64,000 nucleotides of DNA from Polaromonas sp. GTDB lineage: Bacteria > Pseudomonadota > Gammaproteobacteria > Burkholderiales > Burkholderiaceae_C. Positions 62,995-64,000 of this stretch are shown here, in pieces; within the stretch, counting starts at the first letter, position 1; each line of letters starts with the position of its first letter. A model generated the notes under the pieces. That model had not been told where the DNA came from. It saw only the letters and a list, made by a program, of their open reading frames with translations, and made no database searches. Both the position numbers and the translations under genes were made by a program. The DNA is taken from positions 81,326 to 145,325 of the forward strand of contig JAAFIP010000011.1 in the NCBI GenBank assembly GCA_013297865.1, given 5' to 3'.

Positions 62995-64000
62995 TCAGGT
63001 ACGCATCAGCTTCTTGCGCACCAGGTGGATGTTATTGCGCAGGGCATACAGCTCATCGGCGTAGGACAGCGGGATTTTGATCTTTTCCACCCGGCTATCG
63101 AGCGCATTAAGCTCGTCAATCAACGCCTTGTTGGCATCGCCTACTGAGCTTTCACGGTTTTCAATCTCGCGCAGCTGGGCATACCAGCGGAAAATGCGCG
63201 AGCGCACACGAAACTGGTACAGCGGCGGCAGCACGCGCGACAGCGGCAGCAAAATCGCGATGATGATACCCAGAGCCACCCACATGCGCTCAATCAAGTT
63301 GGCCACCCAAAACGACAGATAGCGCTGCAGCAGAGGCGGGCCGTTTTTCAGATAGCGCTCGGCCTCCTTGGCCAGTGGCAGCTCGTCACGCTTGGAGTTG
63401 GGGTAGTCGCCCACCTTGTTGAACCAGCCTGCGCTGCCGTGGATATGGTGCGCGGCGGTGGTAAACAGCTGCAGCAGGGCAGGGTGGGTTTCCTTGCGGG
63501 CGATCAGCGAGGTGGTGGGGCCTGCCAGGCGCACGTCCTGGGGCGGGTTATCAATCGACAGGTCCACCACGCCGCGCGGCAGCACAGCAGGGGACAGAAA
63601 AGTAAAGCGGCGCGAGTAGGCCTCTGCCTGCACAAAATCCATCAGTTTGATGCCCGGTGTCTGCAGCAGCATCTGCACCATCAGCGACTCGGGCGCGGAG
63701 GCAAACACAATCGCATCGGTCTCTCCGCTCAGCAGGGCAATGGTGGCGGGGGTTTGGTCCAGCGTGGTCAGTGTGATGCTTTTAGGCTCCACGCGGTTGC
63801 TCTCCAGCAGGCGGTTCATCAGGTTGGGCACGCCGCTGCCGCTGGTGCCCACGTTCAGCCGCCAGCCTGCCAGCTGGGTGAGGGAGCTGAGTTTTTGCTG
63901 GTCGGGGCTGCCTTTGAGAAGGCGCTGGGCGCTGTCTTCGCGGTAGAACAGCCAGATGGGCTCCAGAAACAGGCTGCCCAGGGTCTGCAGCAGGGCATCG
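62995..64000 (-). CDS. TAXI family TRAP-type solute-binding protein, 5' part missing
   Basis: The frame enters from the right edge without a start and continues 335 codons to a stop at 62995. It contains GWRLNVGTSGSGVPNLMNRL, LSGETDAIVFASAPES and PAGTTSLI-like GPTTSLIARKETHP, typical of TAXI solute-binding proteins of TRAP transporters. After about residue 215 a membrane segment (WVALGIIIAILLPLSRVLPP) and a coiled coil follow, so it is membrane-anchored instead of free in the periplasm. The ligand is unknown, and TRAP membrane subunits are not visible. Confidence 0.85.
   Translation of the reverse strand, partial: DALLQTLGSLFLEPIWLFYREDSAQRLLKGSPDQQKLSSLTQLAGWRLNVGTSGSGVPNLMNRLLESNRVEPKSITLTTLDQTPATIALLSGETDAIVFASAPESLMVQMLLQTPGIKLMDFVQAEAYSRRFTFLSPAVLPRGVVDLSIDNPPQDVRLAGPTTSLIARKETHPALLQLFTTAAHHIHGSAGWFNKVGDYPNSKRDELPLAKEAERYLKNGPPLLQRYLSFWVANLIERMWVALGIIIAILLPLSRVLPPLYQFRVRSRIFRWYAQLREIENRESSVGDANKALIDELNALDSRVEKIKIPLSYADELYALRNNIHLVRKKLMRT

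Overview
The window looks like a chromosome segment of a betaproteobacterium, most likely family Comamonadaceae (Burkholderiales). This is inferred from gene order and protein style, not from a 16S gene. The pilMNOPQ-aroK-aroB-dgt block with a divergent class A penicillin-binding protein, and the rpmF-plsX-fabH-fabD-fabG-acpP-fabF-rpoE-rseA-rseB-mucD block, are typical of that group. Most of the window is GC-rich; the quorum-sensing block (about 14.5-18.3 kb) and the Ig-like lipoprotein (43.0-44.8 kb) are visibly richer in A+T.

Layout. 0-6.8 kb: the start of a DUF1800 lipoprotein, hslU without hslV beside it, fused isobutyryl-CoA mutase icmF with a perfect 32-bp palindrome in front, and an exported fumarylacetoacetate-hydrolase-type protein. 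6.8-9.6 kb: a sulfur module of YeeE/YedE-type transporters divergent from a CsoR/CstR-type repressor and a persulfide dioxygenase-rhodanese fusion, sharing an 18-bp operator. 9.65-13.0 kb: a Tat-exported molybdopterin oxidoreductase and its Fe-S partner, with no membrane-anchor gene. 13.2-14.5 kb: an M20 deacylase. 14.65-18.96 kb: an Lqs/Cqs-type alpha-hydroxyketone quorum-sensing set (synthase, kinase, response regulator) plus a LuxR-type regulator. 19-30.3 kb: a peptide ABC transporter with two amidases and an MlrC-type metallopeptidase, full of small repeats. 30.5-35.1 kb: degenerate GGDEF protein, LysM/BON protein, coaX, lysA, lptM, cyaY. 35.1-47.8 kb: PBP1A, pilMNOPQ, Ig-like lipoprotein, aroK, aroB, dgt. 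47.9-60.2 kb: rpmF and the fatty-acid synthesis operon, then the sigma-E operon. 60.3-64 kb: a CAU-anticodon tRNA, a DUF1631 protein and a TAXI-type solute-binding protein cut by the window end.

The most unusual signal is a set of dispersed short repeats. Family A (12 copies seen, about 40-75 bp, core AATATCGCGGGAGCAGCT) lies mostly inside protein-coding genes without breaking them: icmF, an amidase, the fused dppDF gene (two degenerate copies), mlrC, fabH, rseB, yeeE and two hypothetical genes. Only two copies are intergenic. Those two keep a TAG codon in the main reading frame, whereas every coding copy read in that frame has a sense codon there. This resembles the in-frame palindromic elements of Rickettsia, in an unrelated lineage. 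Family B (four GC-rich hairpins as two inverted pairs) has terminal arms that differ in sequence between copies yet stay self-complementary, often through G-U pairs. Family C (two fold-back elements of about 185-189 bp with AT-rich centres) sits upstream of an amidase and between fabD and fabG.
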